The notes beneath the pieces are model-generated. The model had not been told where the DNA came from and did no database searches. It was given only the letters and a program-made list of their open reading frames with translations. Both the position numbers and the translations under genes were made by a program. From the NCBI RefSeq assembly GCF_900114205.1, contig NZ_FOSH01000015.1, forward strand, positions 16,745 through 80,744: a DNA stretch of 64,000 bases. Direction: 5' to 3'. Below, in pieces: positions 17,741-27,116 of this stretch; within the stretch, counting starts at the first letter, position 1, and every line of letters begins with the position of its first letter. The stretch comes from Methylophaga sulfidovorans (GTDB lineage Bacteria; Pseudomonadota; Gammaproteobacteria; Nitrosococcales; Methylophagaceae).

Positions 17741-18448
17741 ATGAAACAGGGAGATGTAATCTACGGCCAGGTTGAAGAAGGCCAATGGTCTGTAATTAAG
17801 CTGTTAGATATTGATACCAATGATGATGGTGGCACTTTCCATTGCTTGTTTTATGAATTGCTCGATCATCAACCCACGCTAGACGACAGGCCATCATTTA
17901 AAGTGATGGCATGGCATGCACCGATTAATTGTGAGGAGATCAGAAAAAAATGGACCGTCCTTTGTTCTGAAGATGTTCAGCCTGACGAACTAGAAGGTTT
18001 TCATGAATATTTGAAACACACAGATTTCCCTCGTTATTTATCAATTACCGGTCAAAATGCCGAAGACGTTGTGAAACAAGCCAATGCGTATTATCAACAA
18101 GGATTAACACTGACTGATCAAGGGAAAACTGATGAAGCAATACAATGCTATACCAAGGCTATTGCTATCTTTCCATTGTTTTATGAAGCGGTTGATAACA
18201 GGGCATATGTTTATATGGACAAAGGGGATGATGAAAATGCATTGGCTGGATTTCAGCAGTCATTACAAATAAACCCTCATGGTATGCACGCCCTTTTTTC
18301 TTATGGCGAATGTTTGTTAAAACTAAAGCGCTATGAAGAAGCTGAACATGTATTTCAGACTTTTTTGAATAAATTTTCTGAGCATAAATCTGCTGCACAA
18401 CGTTTCTTAAAGCAGGCACAAACATACACAGGTAATAAGACAGCATAG
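17741..18448 (+). CDS. Tetratricopeptide-repeat protein, unknown role
   Basis: A 235-aa protein with no signal peptide. The N-terminal ~100 residues (MKQGDVIYGQVEEGQWSVIK) are an unrecognised domain. The C-terminal half carries about three TPR repeats, such as ANAYYQQGLTLTDQGKTDEA and EAVDNRAYVYMDKGDDENAL, which normally make a protein-binding superhelix. I start at the ATG at 17741, which has AAAGGA eight bases upstream; an earlier in-frame ATG at 17705 has no ribosome site. It lies alone between the urease operon and a P-type ATPase gene. The partner is unknown. Confidence 0.8.
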   Translation: MKQGDVIYGQVEEGQWSVIKLLDIDTNDDGGTFHCLFYELLDHQPTLDDRPSFKVMAWHAPINCEEIRKKWTVLCSEDVQPDELEGFHEYLKHTDFPRYLSITGQNAEDVVKQANAYYQQGLTLTDQGKTDEAIQCYTKAIAIFPLFYEAVDNRAYVYMDKGDDENALAGFQQSLQINPHGMHALFSYGECLLKLKRYEEAEHVFQTFLNKFSEHKSAAQRFLKQAQTYTGNKTA

Positions 18449-18519
18449 TGCCATTTTCAGGTAAGAAAAATACGGGGTATAGTCTTATTACGGATAGATG
18501 GATGATGATGTGAGGCTCT

Positions 18520-21234
18520 ATGAAGGTGAGTTCATCAAAAAGTAGCGTTACAGCATGGCATACCTTGAGTGTCGATTCTTCATTTGAAACATTAAATACT
18601 TCATCAGCAGGACTGGATTCGCAGGAGGCGGGTGAGAGGCTTCTTCATTACGGCAAAAACAGTCTGCCAACAGCAAGAAAACGCAGTGCTGTCATCCGAT
18701 TTCTCAGTCATTTTCATAATATTCTTATCTATGTATTGCTGGGGTCTGCAGTTGTTACTGCCGCTCTTGCCCATTGGATTGATACCGGTGTCATCCTTGC
18801 CGTTGTTATGGCTAATGCCATTATCGGTTTTATTCAGGAGGGTAAAGCCGAATCAGCCATGGGGGCGATCCAACAAATGCTGGCACCGGTTGCCCATGTT
18901 ATTCGTGGTGCTGAACGAGTCAGTATTGAGGGTGAAGAGCTGGTTCCGGGTGATATTGTCTTGATTGAAGCAGGCGATAAAGTCCCTGCGGACTTACGCT
19001 TATTTGATGCCCATGGCTTATCTATACAAGAGTCAATTCTGACAGGTGAATCTGTAGCGGTAGAAAAACTGACCAGTTCAGTTGATGAGCAAGCCGCGCT
19101 GGGTGACCGAAGCTGTATGGCCTTTTCTGGAACATTGGTGGCGTCTGGACAGGGGAAAGGCATCGTTGTTGCTACTGGTGGAAACACTGAGATTGGTCGT
19201 ATCAGTAGTTTGCTTTCAGAGGTGGAAACGTTAACAACGCCACTTATCAGGCAGATGAATGTGTTTGCTAAATGGTTAACGCTGATTATTCTGGTACTCG
19301 CCTCACTACTGCTGGTTTTTGGTTATCTCTTTACTCCGCATGATCTTGCTGTGATGTTTATGTCTGTCGTGGGGTTGTCTGTAGCAGCTATCCCGGAAGG
19401 TCTCCCTGCGGTACTGACAATTACTCTGGCAATTGGCGTTCAAGCTATGGCCAGACGCCGCGCGATAGTCCGTCGCTTACCCGCGATTGAAACATTAGGT
19501 TCGGTGTCTGTGATTTGTTCTGATAAAACCGGCACATTAACTCGCAATGAAATGATGGTGGCCTCAGTTGTCACTTATCAGCATGCGTTTACCTTAGAGG
19601 GCGAGGGATACAATCCTGAAGGTGATTTGAAGCTAAATGAACGCAGTATTTCACCAACAGAGCATAGTGTATTAGAAGAAATGGCTCGTGCGGCCGCGCT
19701 ATGTAATGACGCTTCGCTAGTAGAAAAGTCGGGTGTCTGGCATAGCGAAGGTGATCCTATGGAAGGCGCTTTACTGTCCTTTGCTGGAAAAATGAATCTC
19801 GATGTCAGGTTGGAACAATCTGTATGGAAACGGAGTGATGCGATCCCGTTTGATGCCCGCCACCGTTTTATGGCAACGTTAAGTCATGATCATCAACATC
19901 ATGCCTGTATTTTTGTTAAAGGTGCGCCGGAGCGCCTATTAGAAATGTGTGGCAGTCAGCGCAGCACTGATGGCAAAGTCGAACCATTAGATATGGCCTA
20001 TTGGCAGCAACAAATGCTGACTATTGCAGCAAAAGGCCAGCGTTTGTTGGCGTTTGCCGTTAAACCCGTTAACACTGACTATACTGTTTTGGAGCAGGAT
20101 GATCTCAACGAGTCTCTGATAATGGTAGGACTGGTCGGCATGATTGATCCTCCTCGAACGGAAGCCATAAGCGCTGTGGCTGAATGTCACCAGGCTGGTA
20201 TTCGAGTGAAAATGATTACTGGGGATCATGCCGAAACCGCTGCTGCAATAGGTAAACAAATTGGCCTGAAAAATCCGAATAAAGTGCTGACAGGTTTAGA
20301 TATTGATGGCATGGATGAGCAACAGTTAAAAGCCCAAGTGCTTGAATGCGATATTTTTGCCCGTACCAGTCCTGAACATAAATTAAGGCTTGTTACAGCT
20401 ATACAGGCACATGATTTGACTGTAGCCATGACTGGAGATGGTGTGAATGATGCCCCTGCACTTAAACGTGCTGATGCTGGTATTGCCATGGGACTTAAAG
20501 GTTCTGAAGCAGCAAAAGAAGCGGCTGAACTGGTACTGGCTGATGATAACTTTGCCACGATTGTCTCAGCTGTCCGCGAAGGGCGAACTGTCTATGATAA
20601 TTTGAAAAAGATTATCAGCTGGACTTTACCGACCAATGCTGGTGAAGCCATGACGATCATTGTCGCTTTGCTGTTTGGTATGACATTGCCTATTACACCG
20701 GTTCAGATTCTCTGGGTTAATCTGATAACAGCAGTGACTTTGGGTATTGCTCTGGCTTTTGAACCAACAGAAGAAAATACCATGCGTCGGCCTCCACGAT
20801 CGCGAAATGAATCGTTATTAAGTGCTGAGTTGTTGTGGCATATTGTTTTGGTCTCTTTGCTTTTCCTGGCTGGTGTCTACGGTATTTACGACTATGCTAT
20901 TAGTCAGGGATATTCGGTTGAACTTGCCCGTACACTGGCCGTCAATACGCTGGTTGTAATGGAAATTTTCCACTTATTTTTTATTCGGAATATTCACGGT
21001 ACATCGATTACCTGGAAAGCTATCTGTGGCACAAAAGTTATTTGGCGAGTGGTTTTTGTGATTAGTTGTGCCCAGTTTGCCATTACCTATCATCCGTGGC
21101 TTCAGGCTATTTTTGGCACTGAAAGTATTGCTTTCTGGGATGGTATTCTTGTGGTTGGTATCGGAGTGATGCTATTTGTTGCGATTGAAGTGGAAAAACA
21201 ACTGCGGCTTTTTGTCGGGCGGGTCAGAGCATAA
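18520..21234 (+). CDS. P-type cation-transporting ATPase (P2 type)
   Basis: A 904-aa complete P-type ATPase. The order is cation ATPase N-terminal domain (1-75), A-domain with TGES, M4 motif AAIPEGLPAVL, phosphorylation site SDKTGTLT (Asp near residue 335), a KGAPE nucleotide-domain motif, MITGDHAETA, TGDGVNDAPAL, and four C-terminal helices. The PEGLP motif and overall layout place it with P2 (Ca2+/Na+-like) ATPases rather than heavy-metal CPx pumps. The ion is not determined; Ca2+ or Mn2+ efflux is likely. RBS: GTGAGG before the ATG. Confidence 0.92.
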   Translation: MKVSSSKSSVTAWHTLSVDSSFETLNTSSAGLDSQEAGERLLHYGKNSLPTARKRSAVIRFLSHFHNILIYVLLGSAVVTAALAHWIDTGVILAVVMANAIIGFIQEGKAESAMGAIQQMLAPVAHVIRGAERVSIEGEELVPGDIVLIEAGDKVPADLRLFDAHGLSIQESILTGESVAVEKLTSSVDEQAALGDRSCMAFSGTLVASGQGKGIVVATGGNTEIGRISSLLSEVETLTTPLIRQMNVFAKWLTLIILVLASLLLVFGYLFTPHDLAVMFMSVVGLSVAAIPEGLPAVLTITLAIGVQAMARRRAIVRRLPAIETLGSVSVICSDKTGTLTRNEMMVASVVTYQHAFTLEGEGYNPEGDLKLNERSISPTEHSVLEEMARAAALCNDASLVEKSGVWHSEGDPMEGALLSFAGKMNLDVRLEQSVWKRSDAIPFDARHRFMATLSHDHQHHACIFVKGAPERLLEMCGSQRSTDGKVEPLDMAYWQQQMLTIAAKGQRLLAFAVKPVNTDYTVLEQDDLNESLIMVGLVGMIDPPRTEAISAVAECHQAGIRVKMITGDHAETAAAIGKQIGLKNPNKVLTGLDIDGMDEQQLKAQVLECDIFARTSPEHKLRLVTAIQAHDLTVAMTGDGVNDAPALKRADAGIAMGLKGSEAAKEAAELVLADDNFATIVSAVREGRTVYDNLKKIISWTLPTNAGEAMTIIVALLFGMTLPITPVQILWVNLITAVTLGIALAFEPTEENTMRRPPRSRNESLLSAELLWHIVLVSLLFLAGVYGIYDYAISQGYSVELARTLAVNTLVVMEIFHLFFIRNIHGTSITWKAICGTKVIWRVVFVISCAQFAITYHPWLQAIFGTESIAFWDGILVVGIGVMLFVAIEVEKQLRLFVGRVRA

Positions 21235-21279
21235 AAAATTTACCTTGATCATTCATTAAAATGGACGTTGAGATGATAA

Positions 21280-21618
21280 ATGTTTGAACGATGGAAGAAG
21301 AAAACCGAGCTTAGAAATGAGCGTGATAAGAACAGCCTTCGATTTCTCGGTGCAGAAATTCAGCCTAATGGCGATCTGGTTTTTATCGGACAAGATATTG
21401 GTCCTGTGGTTGAAAGGACTTTTGGCTCCTCAGAGTATGAATGGCAGTGGACGATAAAGGCCGAGAACATTCCGAGTTTTCAAAAAGCACTGGGTGAGGA
21501 GGGGCATATCATCAAATTGCTTGAAACGCATTTTAGCGATGAAAAAGCAGCTGGTTTGTTGCCGTTTCTGGAAGAGCACAATATCCCTTTTGAATCCTGG
21601 TACCGATATGGCGATTAG
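21280..21618 (+). CDS. Hypothetical 112-aa protein
   Basis: Not recognised. A charged, soluble protein with no signal peptide and no membrane segment. The N-terminus is basic (MFERWKKKTELRNERDKNS); the rest alternates strands and helices, ending in EHNIPFESWYRYGD. The text VFIGQDIGPVVERTFGSSEYEW and the aromatic C-terminus give it the feel of small immunity-like or single-domain conserved proteins, but I can name no family. It lies 45 bp downstream of the P-type ATPase and may be cotranscribed. Codon use looks like the neighbours. Confidence 0.7.
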   Translation: MFERWKKKTELRNERDKNSLRFLGAEIQPNGDLVFIGQDIGPVVERTFGSSEYEWQWTIKAENIPSFQKALGEEGHIIKLLETHFSDEKAAGLLPFLEEHNIPFESWYRYGD

Positions 21619-21840
21619 CCTTTATTCATAAACCTAATCACATGATTTAGTCGCTGTGGTGTTTTAGGGCTGACATAAAGAGGATGAGCGAATAAATAAA
21701 CTATCACTTCTTAGTGATTGCGCCCATACTGACTATCTATGTACCGACATTGATTGGCGTTGATGTTTCTACCTAGAACATGCCCTCAAATTTGCTAATA
21801 AGTAGTCGAGGTTAATGCATTCAATTAACAGGTGAATATC

Positions 21841-21957
21841 ATGAGTAAAGGTCAAGATAGTAAAAAGAATCAGAAAAAAGCACCGCTATTAACAGCGAAA
21901 GAAAAGAAAGCAGCAAAAAAGGCCAAGCAAGAAGATAAGAACGTTTTTGGCCATTAA
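21841..21957 (+). CDS. Small lysine-rich protein (38 aa)
   Basis: A short gene reading MSKGQDSKKNQKKAPLLTAK and ending DKNVFGH, with 14 Lys and a net strong positive charge. Support: ribosome site AGGTGA eight bases upstream of the ATG, a double stop (TAATAA) and an intrinsic terminator directly downstream. Similar Lys/Ala-rich small proteins of unknown function occur in gammaproteobacteria. It may bind nucleic acid; this is a guess from charge. Confidence 0.7.
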   Translation: MSKGQDSKKNQKKAPLLTAKEKKAAKKAKQEDKNVFGH

Positions 21958-21962
21958 TAAAA

Positions 21963-21995
21963 AAGGCTACTCATAAACATTTGAGTAGCCTTTTT
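21963..21995 (+). terminator. Terminator after the small lysine-rich gene
   Basis: An 11-bp stem AAGGCTACTCA / TGAGTAGCCTT with an 8-nt loop, followed by TTTTT. A-rich DNA on the left lets it also serve the convergent tesA gene. Confidence 0.9.
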
Positions 21996-22032
21996 TCTGC
22001 CATCACTTATAACCGTGTGGGTTAGAACTGTC

Positions 22033-22668
22033 CTATTTAGCCTCATCCAATAGTGGCAGCAATGCCGGCTTAATATTCTGTAATACAACAGGCTGACCTT
22101 CTTTATTTGGGTGCAAACCATCGGCTTGCATCAGCGCCTTATCGAGTGCGACACCTTTCAGCATAAAAGGCACATAAGCCAATTGATATTGCTCTGCCAA
22201 CTCTTTGTATAAATTAAAAAACATCTCTGTATAACGTTTACCGTAATTCTGTGGAATCTGATTGCCCACCAACAGCACTTTGGCGTCAGCTTTACGTGCT
22301 TGTTCAACCATGGATTCAAGATTCTGTTTGGTTTGAGTTAGTGGATAGCCACGTAAGGCATCATTGGCGCCCAGTTCCAGGATGACCCAGCTGGGTTTAT
22401 GTTCTGACAACAGTTGTTTAAAGCGGGCTAAACCGCCCTGCGTTGTTTCCCCACTGACGCTGGCATTCACAACGGTAATTTCCGGATGGGACTTTGATAG
22501 TTGATTTTCCAGTAAACTAACCCAACCTAATTCTGGTCGTAGGTTATGGGCAGCGCTCAGGCTGTCTCCCATAACTAGCAATGTCGATGCTGATACAGCG
22601 TTGCTCATCAATAAACTGATGAGTAACACAAACCAATATTGTCTTTTTAGAAACATACAAACCTTCAA
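22033..22668 (-). CDS. tesA: TesA-like GDSL lysophospholipase/arylesterase
   Basis: A 211-aa SGNH hydrolase with signal peptide (about residues 1-27, FVLLISLLMSNAVSA). The catalytic blocks are VMGDSLSAAHNL (nucleophile Ser), SGETTQGG (Gly), LGANDALRG (Asn) and DGLHPNKEG (Asp-x-x-His). It is the periplasmic multifunctional thioesterase/lysophospholipase I/protease I type. As in E. coli it lies divergently beside ybbA-ybbP. Confidence 0.93.
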   Translation of the reverse strand: MKVCMFLKRQYWFVLLISLLMSNAVSASTLLVMGDSLSAAHNLRPELGWVSLLENQLSKSHPEITVVNASVSGETTQGGLARFKQLLSEHKPSWVILELGANDALRGYPLTQTKQNLESMVEQARKADAKVLLVGNQIPQNYGKRYTEMFFNLYKELAEQYQLAYVPFMLKGVALDKALMQADGLHPNKEGQPVVLQNIKPALLPLLDEAK

Positions 22669-22679
22669 GAGTGGAAAAC

Positions 22680-23360
22680 ATGGCAGTTACAACTGCAATC
22701 AAAGTAACAAATTTAACCCATACGGTATCGGCAAATACAGGTGATTTGACCATATTAAAAGGAATTAGTTTAGATATTCAGGAAGGTGAGTCAGTCGCCA
22801 TTGTGGGGGCATCAGGTTCAGGCAAGTCGACCTTGCTGGGCTTACTGGCAGGCTTGGATGTGAATACGTCTGGCGAGATTTATCTTTACGACCATGCTTT
22901 CTCAGCCATGGATGAAGAGCAACGTGCCTTACTTCGCGGGCAATATGTCGGCTTTATCTTTCAGTCGTTTCACTTGTTACCGAGTTTGCAGGCAGTTGAA
23001 AATGTGATGTTACCAGCCGAATTAAAAGGCGATAAAGACGCTCGTCAAAAAGCAGAAGCCTTATTGGAAAAAGTCGGGCTCTCGCATCGTTTAACGCACT
23101 ATCCAAACCAGTTATCCGGTGGTGAGCAGCAACGTGTTGCCATTGCCAGAGCTTTTGCCTCCAGTCCGAAAATTCTGTTTGCTGATGAACCTACCGGCAA
23201 TCTGGATGAGGGTAATGGTCGCATTATTATCGAACAGCTTTTTGAGATGAATAAAGAGCAGGGCACCACACTGGTGATGGTGACACATGACAATCATCTG
23301 GCAGAAAAATGTGACCGTCAACTTGTGATGTCTGCGGGTCAGCTGGTGGAAAAAAACTAA
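22680..23360 (+). CDS. ybbA: ABC transporter ATPase YbbA
   Basis: A 226-aa LolD/MacB-type ATPase: Walker [11 protein letters not shown]-loop [10 protein letters not shown], signature [15 protein letters not shown] and Walker [13 protein letters not shown]. It pairs with the large FtsX-type permease downstream, which starts on the last base of its stop. The ATG at 22680 is preferred over an in-frame GTG at 22671 because GAGTGG lies at suitable distance. The substrate of YbbAP systems is not firmly known; lipid or hydrophobic compound handling is suspected from linkage to TesA. Confidence 0.93.
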   Translation: MAVTTAIKVTNLTHTVSANTGDLTILKGISLDIQEGESVAIVGASGSGKSTLLGLLAGLDVNTSGEIYLYDHAFSAMDEEQRALLRGQYVGFIFQSFHLLPSLQAVENVMLPAELKGDKDARQKAEALLEKVGLSHRLTHYPNQLSGGEQQRVAIARAFASSPKILFADEPTGNLDEGNGRIIIEQLFEMNKEQGTTLVMVTHDNHLAEKCDRQLVMSAGQLVEKN

Positions 23361-25819
23361 TGCAATTTGCCTTACGATTACTGCTGCGTGATATCCGTAG
23401 TGGCGACATTCTAACGCTGATTTTTGCGTTGATTATTTCTGTCAGCACAGTCACTGCGATTAGTTTATTTATCGACCGTTTACAGTTGTCATTTGAAAGC
23501 GAGTCAGCCAACTTAATGGCGGCAGATCGCTTGATTAGCTCTGATGATGCGATACCTGACAACTGGCAAACAAAAGCGGATGAGTTGGGGCTTAAACAGG
23601 CGCAACGCACCTCATTCCGAACCATGATATTTGCCGGTGATAATTTACAGCTAAGTCAGGTCAGTGCGGTAACAGCACTTTATCCTCTCAAAGGTGTTTA
23701 TCTCGTTGACGATACCTTGTTCGGTACCGGGCATGAATATACTCAGCCACCACAGCCGGGGAAAATATGGCTTTCCTCACGCCTTGCTAGTTTATTAGGC
23801 GTCAAGATTGGTGACCAAGTTGAGGTGGGTGAGACAAGCTTAACCGTCAGTCACTTTCTGGTTCGAGATCCCAATGCCAGTAGTTCAGCGTTTGCTATAT
23901 CACCTCGTGCGGTGATTAATATGGCTGATCTGGCGGCAACACAAGTCATTATTCCTGGCAGTCGGGTGCGTTATAGCCTGTTACTAGCCGGTGATAAGGA
24001 CTTATTAGATCAGTATGAATCATGGGTAACGCCACAGCTGAATGATGGTCAACGCTGGCGGACGCCGACACAAAAAGGCGAGCGTATTGGCGACACTATT
24101 GGTAAAGCACAATCCTTTTTATTATTAGCTGGAACACTTGCGGTTATCCTGTCTGGGATTGCCATGGCTTTAGCCTCTTCACGTTTTGTAAAACGCCACT
24201 TGATGCAGGTTGCTGTATTAAAAACATTAGGCGCCACACCGAAAAAGTTAGTGCAGGTGTTCCTTATTCAGTTTATTGCCCTGTTTGTGATAGGCGCTGG
24301 CATTGGTCTGGCTGCTGGTTGGGGATTACAACTGATTATTTCATCCATGCTGGCGGGACTGATGTCGACCGCTTTGCCTGAGCCTTCATTAAGTCGCTTA
24401 TGGCTGGGAGTGGCGACAGGGCTGGTTTCCATGCTGGCATTTTGTTTTCCATTGATGCAGCGTCTGATAAAAGTGTCACCGATGTCAGTGTTGCAGCCCG
24501 GTTTTAAAGTAGAACAAAACACAGTCATTATTTATGGCATCGGTTTTGTCGGTATGTTTGGTTTGATGTGCCTGTATACAGGCGGCTTAATTCTACCGAG
24601 CATTATGATGTTAGCCATTGTTGGTATTGGTCTTTTAGTCGCCTTACTCGGGTATGGCGTATTTAGCTTCGGTCGTTCACTCACCTCCGGCGCTACCAGT
24701 GGCTGGCAGATAGGCTTTGCTGCTTTATATCGTCGATTGTTTCCCAACTTATTTCAGTTATTAGTGTTTACGCTGATTATCATGCTGGGGCTGATATTAG
24801 TTGGCGTGAAATCGAACCTGATTTCAGACTGGCAACAGCAGTTGCCGGCAGATGCACCTAACCACTATTTGTTCAATGTTCAGGCCGATCAGATTGACCA
24901 AATCGATAAGGTCACAGACTCGCTGAATATCAAACGCTCTGACTGGTTCCCAATGGTTCGCGGGCGAGTTATCAACATCAATGGCACATCGGTACAGACT
25001 CTTTACCCTGAAGATAAACCCGAGCCCGAATTGTTTTCACGTGAATTGAATCTGACCTGGTCTGATGAAATAGGCAAAGGCAGCAAGCTGCTTGAGGGTG
25101 ACTTTAATGCTAATGGACTCTCTATCGAGCAACGAGTGATGCAAGAAGCGAATTTGAAAATGGGCGACAAACTCACCATTAATATTGGTGGTAATGACAT
25201 TACCTTACCTATCACTTCAGTACGAGAGGTTGACTGGGGTTCAATGCAGCCCAATTTCTATCTGATTTTGCCCAAACAGGCTTTAGCAGATTACCCTGCT
25301 AACTTTGTCAGTAGTGTCTTTATCAGCCAGCAAAATGCACAACCGTTTTATAAGGCCATGTCTCAATTTCCTACAGTCTCGATGTTAAATGTCGGTGATT
25401 TATTAAAACAAGTGCAAACGGTAATCGGGCAGTTATCACAGGCGATTCAGCTGGTGTTGTTGTGCATATTAAGTGCTGGAGCGTTGGTATTACTAGCAAG
25501 TGTTCGCTCAACACTAGAAGAGCGACTGGAAGAGGGGGCTTTATTGCGCGTGCTGGGTGCTAAAAAATCCCTGGTACAACAAGCCTTATTTGTCGAGTTC
25601 GGTGCACTGGGATTATTTTCTGGGCTTATTGCTGCCGCTGGAGCCGAAGCCTGCCTGTATGGTTTACAGGTATTTGTCTTTAAAGCAGAAGCAAGTTGGC
25701 ATCCTTTGTTGTGGAGTTTAGGACCGCTAATTGGTGTAGTCGTTATTTCAGCAATCGGTTTATTTGCCAGCAGAAAAGTATCCAGCGTGCCACCGATGCA
25801 TTTATTACGGGAAGTGTAA
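23360..25819 (+). CDS. ybbP: ABC transporter permease YbbP, FtsX family
   Basis: An 819-aa membrane protein. One N-terminal helix (about 15-40) is followed by a periplasmic domain. Three helices of the first FtsX/MacB_PCD unit come next (about 255-350), then a central pair, a second periplasmic domain (about 490-690) and a C-terminal three-helix FtsX unit (about 700-815) containing LEERLEEGALLRVLGAKKSL. The duplicated FtsX layout and length fit YbbP. The start overlaps the ybbA stop. Confidence 0.92.
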   Translation: MQFALRLLLRDIRSGDILTLIFALIISVSTVTAISLFIDRLQLSFESESANLMAADRLISSDDAIPDNWQTKADELGLKQAQRTSFRTMIFAGDNLQLSQVSAVTALYPLKGVYLVDDTLFGTGHEYTQPPQPGKIWLSSRLASLLGVKIGDQVEVGETSLTVSHFLVRDPNASSSAFAISPRAVINMADLAATQVIIPGSRVRYSLLLAGDKDLLDQYESWVTPQLNDGQRWRTPTQKGERIGDTIGKAQSFLLLAGTLAVILSGIAMALASSRFVKRHLMQVAVLKTLGATPKKLVQVFLIQFIALFVIGAGIGLAAGWGLQLIISSMLAGLMSTALPEPSLSRLWLGVATGLVSMLAFCFPLMQRLIKVSPMSVLQPGFKVEQNTVIIYGIGFVGMFGLMCLYTGGLILPSIMMLAIVGIGLLVALLGYGVFSFGRSLTSGATSGWQIGFAALYRRLFPNLFQLLVFTLIIMLGLILVGVKSNLISDWQQQLPADAPNHYLFNVQADQIDQIDKVTDSLNIKRSDWFPMVRGRVININGTSVQTLYPEDKPEPELFSRELNLTWSDEIGKGSKLLEGDFNANGLSIEQRVMQEANLKMGDKLTINIGGNDITLPITSVREVDWGSMQPNFYLILPKQALADYPANFVSSVFISQQNAQPFYKAMSQFPTVSMLNVGDLLKQVQTVIGQLSQAIQLVLLCILSAGALVLLASVRSTLEERLEEGALLRVLGAKKSLVQQALFVEFGALGLFSGLIAAAGAEACLYGLQVFVFKAEASWHPLLWSLGPLIGVVVISAIGLFASRKVSSVPPMHLLREV

Positions 25820-25889
25820 TTAAGACCTAAACTAACAAGTTTATGTACATAAACCAGTATATGAAGATACTAAAGGGCTGGCACTATTT

Positions 25890-26045
25890 TTCGTCAACAG
25901 TTCAAGACTTTGGCCTTATAATTCCATGAATAAGAAATTACTTCCATTAATAATCAATATGTTAAAGTCATTAAAAATGAATTATAAGGCGGCCTGTTTA
26001 ATACTTATTATGAGGCCGGTGGCCTCATAAAACATACTGTTAGTT
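25890..26045 (+). repeat. Dispersed repeat, copy A, ending at a GTTAG boundary
   Basis: This 25.82-26.07 kb gap holds one copy of a sequence found again at 49617-49824 and 62875-63086. Shared parts are ATGAATA near 25926, GAATTATAAGGCG (25979 on) and CATAAAACATACTGTTAG at the right end. Within it TTATGAGGCC-GGT-GGCCTCATAA is a perfect 10-bp hairpin. The right end, GTTAGTT at 26039-26045, resembles an integron GTTRRRY crossover, and a cassette-like toxin-antitoxin pair follows directly. Confidence 0.65.
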
Positions 26046-26065
26046 TGCTAAAGGCTAGCGGTTAA

Positions 26066-26563
26066 CTAGCCTAAGCTTGCTCTCACATCTGCAATGGTGA
26101 TGAAGAGTTTGTTTTCAGCGTCTTGAAATGCTTGAAAACCATAGCGTTCATAGAAATGTTTTGCTCCGTCTTTGGCATCAACGATAACAACTGGAAATGC
26201 CACGCTATCACTAGCGGCTAATAGCTTTCTGAGTGCGTCGATAAGCAGCCACTCACCAAAGCCTTTCCCTTTGTATCGGTCATCAACAGCAAGACGGGCA
26301 ATCAAACCACCAGAGGTGGATGATTGGTGCTTTTTTTGTAACTTATCTGGCAATGCCTTTAAGTCAATTGGTGTCATTGTTAGCGTGTAAAAGCCGATGA
26401 CATGTGAGTTGTCGCTATCATCTTCCAAAACAAACGTTCTGGTGTTGTCCTTCTTTGCTTGCTGACTCGCCATTACTTTTAAGTAATTATTGAGAGCTTC
26501 GATGCCACAGTTGAATCGGTTTCTATCGTGTTTAGCTTTATCTAGAAGTACCGTATTCATCAT
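26066..26563 (-). CDS. GNAT toxin of a TacT/AtaT-like toxin-antitoxin pair
   Basis: A 165-aa GCN5-related N-acetyltransferase. It begins with the family-typical HDRNRFNCGIEALNNYLKVMA and has the acetyl-CoA loop RYKGKGFGEWLLIDALRKL and a C-terminal HFYERYGFQAF. Toxins of this type acetylate the amino group of charged tRNAs and stop translation. Its ATG overlaps the stop of the upstream DUF1778 antitoxin by four bases. It sits between repeat copy A and an integron attC, and points against the attC direction, as many cassette-borne TA pairs do. Confidence 0.9.
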   Translation of the reverse strand: MMNTVLLDKAKHDRNRFNCGIEALNNYLKVMASQQAKKDNTRTFVLEDDSDNSHVIGFYTLTMTPIDLKALPDKLQKKHQSSTSGGLIARLAVDDRYKGKGFGEWLLIDALRKLLAASDSVAFPVVIVDAKDGAKHFYERYGFQAFQDAENKLFITIADVRASLG

Positions 26564-26832
26564 TGAGTTTTGCTCTCGTATCGATCAGCAGCAGCTTTTA
26601 GTTTTGAGTTCTGTGTCGCAGGACGGTCTAAAGCTTCCATCAGCAGCATCGCATCAGCTTGGCTCAGTTTTAAAGCCTGTTCACGTTCGATGACTTGTTT
26701 AGCTTTTTCGATTGCAGCGCTTAGAACAAACGAGTTGATGCTAGACATGCCGGCGATCGCGGCAGCCTTAGTAAGTAAGTCTTGTGTATCGACATCAACT
26801 CTAGCGGTGATGCGGGGCAAAGTAGTAGCCAT
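26560..26832 (-). CDS. DUF1778 ribbon-helix-helix antitoxin
   Basis: A 90-aa TacA-like antitoxin. The N-terminal RHH domain is RITARVDVDTQDLLTKAAAI-type followed by SINSFVLSAAIEKAKQVIER; the C-terminus (LMEALDRPATQNSKLKAAAD) would wrap the toxin. A ribosome site AGGAG lies eight bases before the ATG. Probably autoregulated through the palindrome between its promoter and start codon. Confidence 0.9.
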   Translation of the reverse strand: MATTLPRITARVDVDTQDLLTKAAAIAGMSSINSFVLSAAIEKAKQVIEREQALKLSQADAMLLMEALDRPATQNSKLKAAADRYESKTQ

Positions 26833-26848
26833 AATGTTATCTCCTGTT

Positions 26849-26898
26849 GTGTCAAAATGTCACATGTGTATTATGGTCTTAAAATGTGCAATAAGCAA
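26849..26898 (-). promoter_or_regulatory. Promoter and operator of the toxin-antitoxin pair
   Basis: On the minus strand a -35 TTGCTT (26893-26898) and -10 CATAAT (26870-26875) are 17 bp apart. Downstream lies an imperfect palindrome GTGtCA-AAA-TGtCAC (26849-26863), a likely operator for the RHH antitoxin. An own promoter is expected for TA genes carried by integron cassettes. Confidence 0.6.
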
Positions 26899-26921
26899 TC
26901 TCTGTGTCACTTTGGCACGCA

Positions 26922-27047
26922 AACTAACAAACAATTTAAGAGTGATTCGGCACGCTTGGCATTTTTACTATGCGTTAATTTTAGTGATTAAGGTGGTATG
27001 TGGTGGCATCGGTATTGCGTGCCTCACACCTTAATTGGGCGTTACAC
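26922..27047 (+). repeat. Integron attC site, VCR/VPR-like
   Basis: A 126-bp element opens with AACTAACAAACAATTTAAGA and closes with ACACCTTAATTGGGCGTTAC. The outer arms are imperfect inverted complements, and the right arm ends in a GTTRRRY-like GTTACAC. The layout and wording match attC sites of Vibrio superintegrons (from memory of VCR/VPR sequences). It lies just beyond the antitoxin promoter, so the TA pair plus this site would be one mobile cassette (crossover 26039 to 27041). No integrase gene is in the window. Confidence 0.8.
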
Positions 27048-27116
27048 GGCACATGCGTAGATTAGCATTCTGATCAACACGAATAATTAAACATAAAAGG
27101 GTGCGGTAAACTGCAA

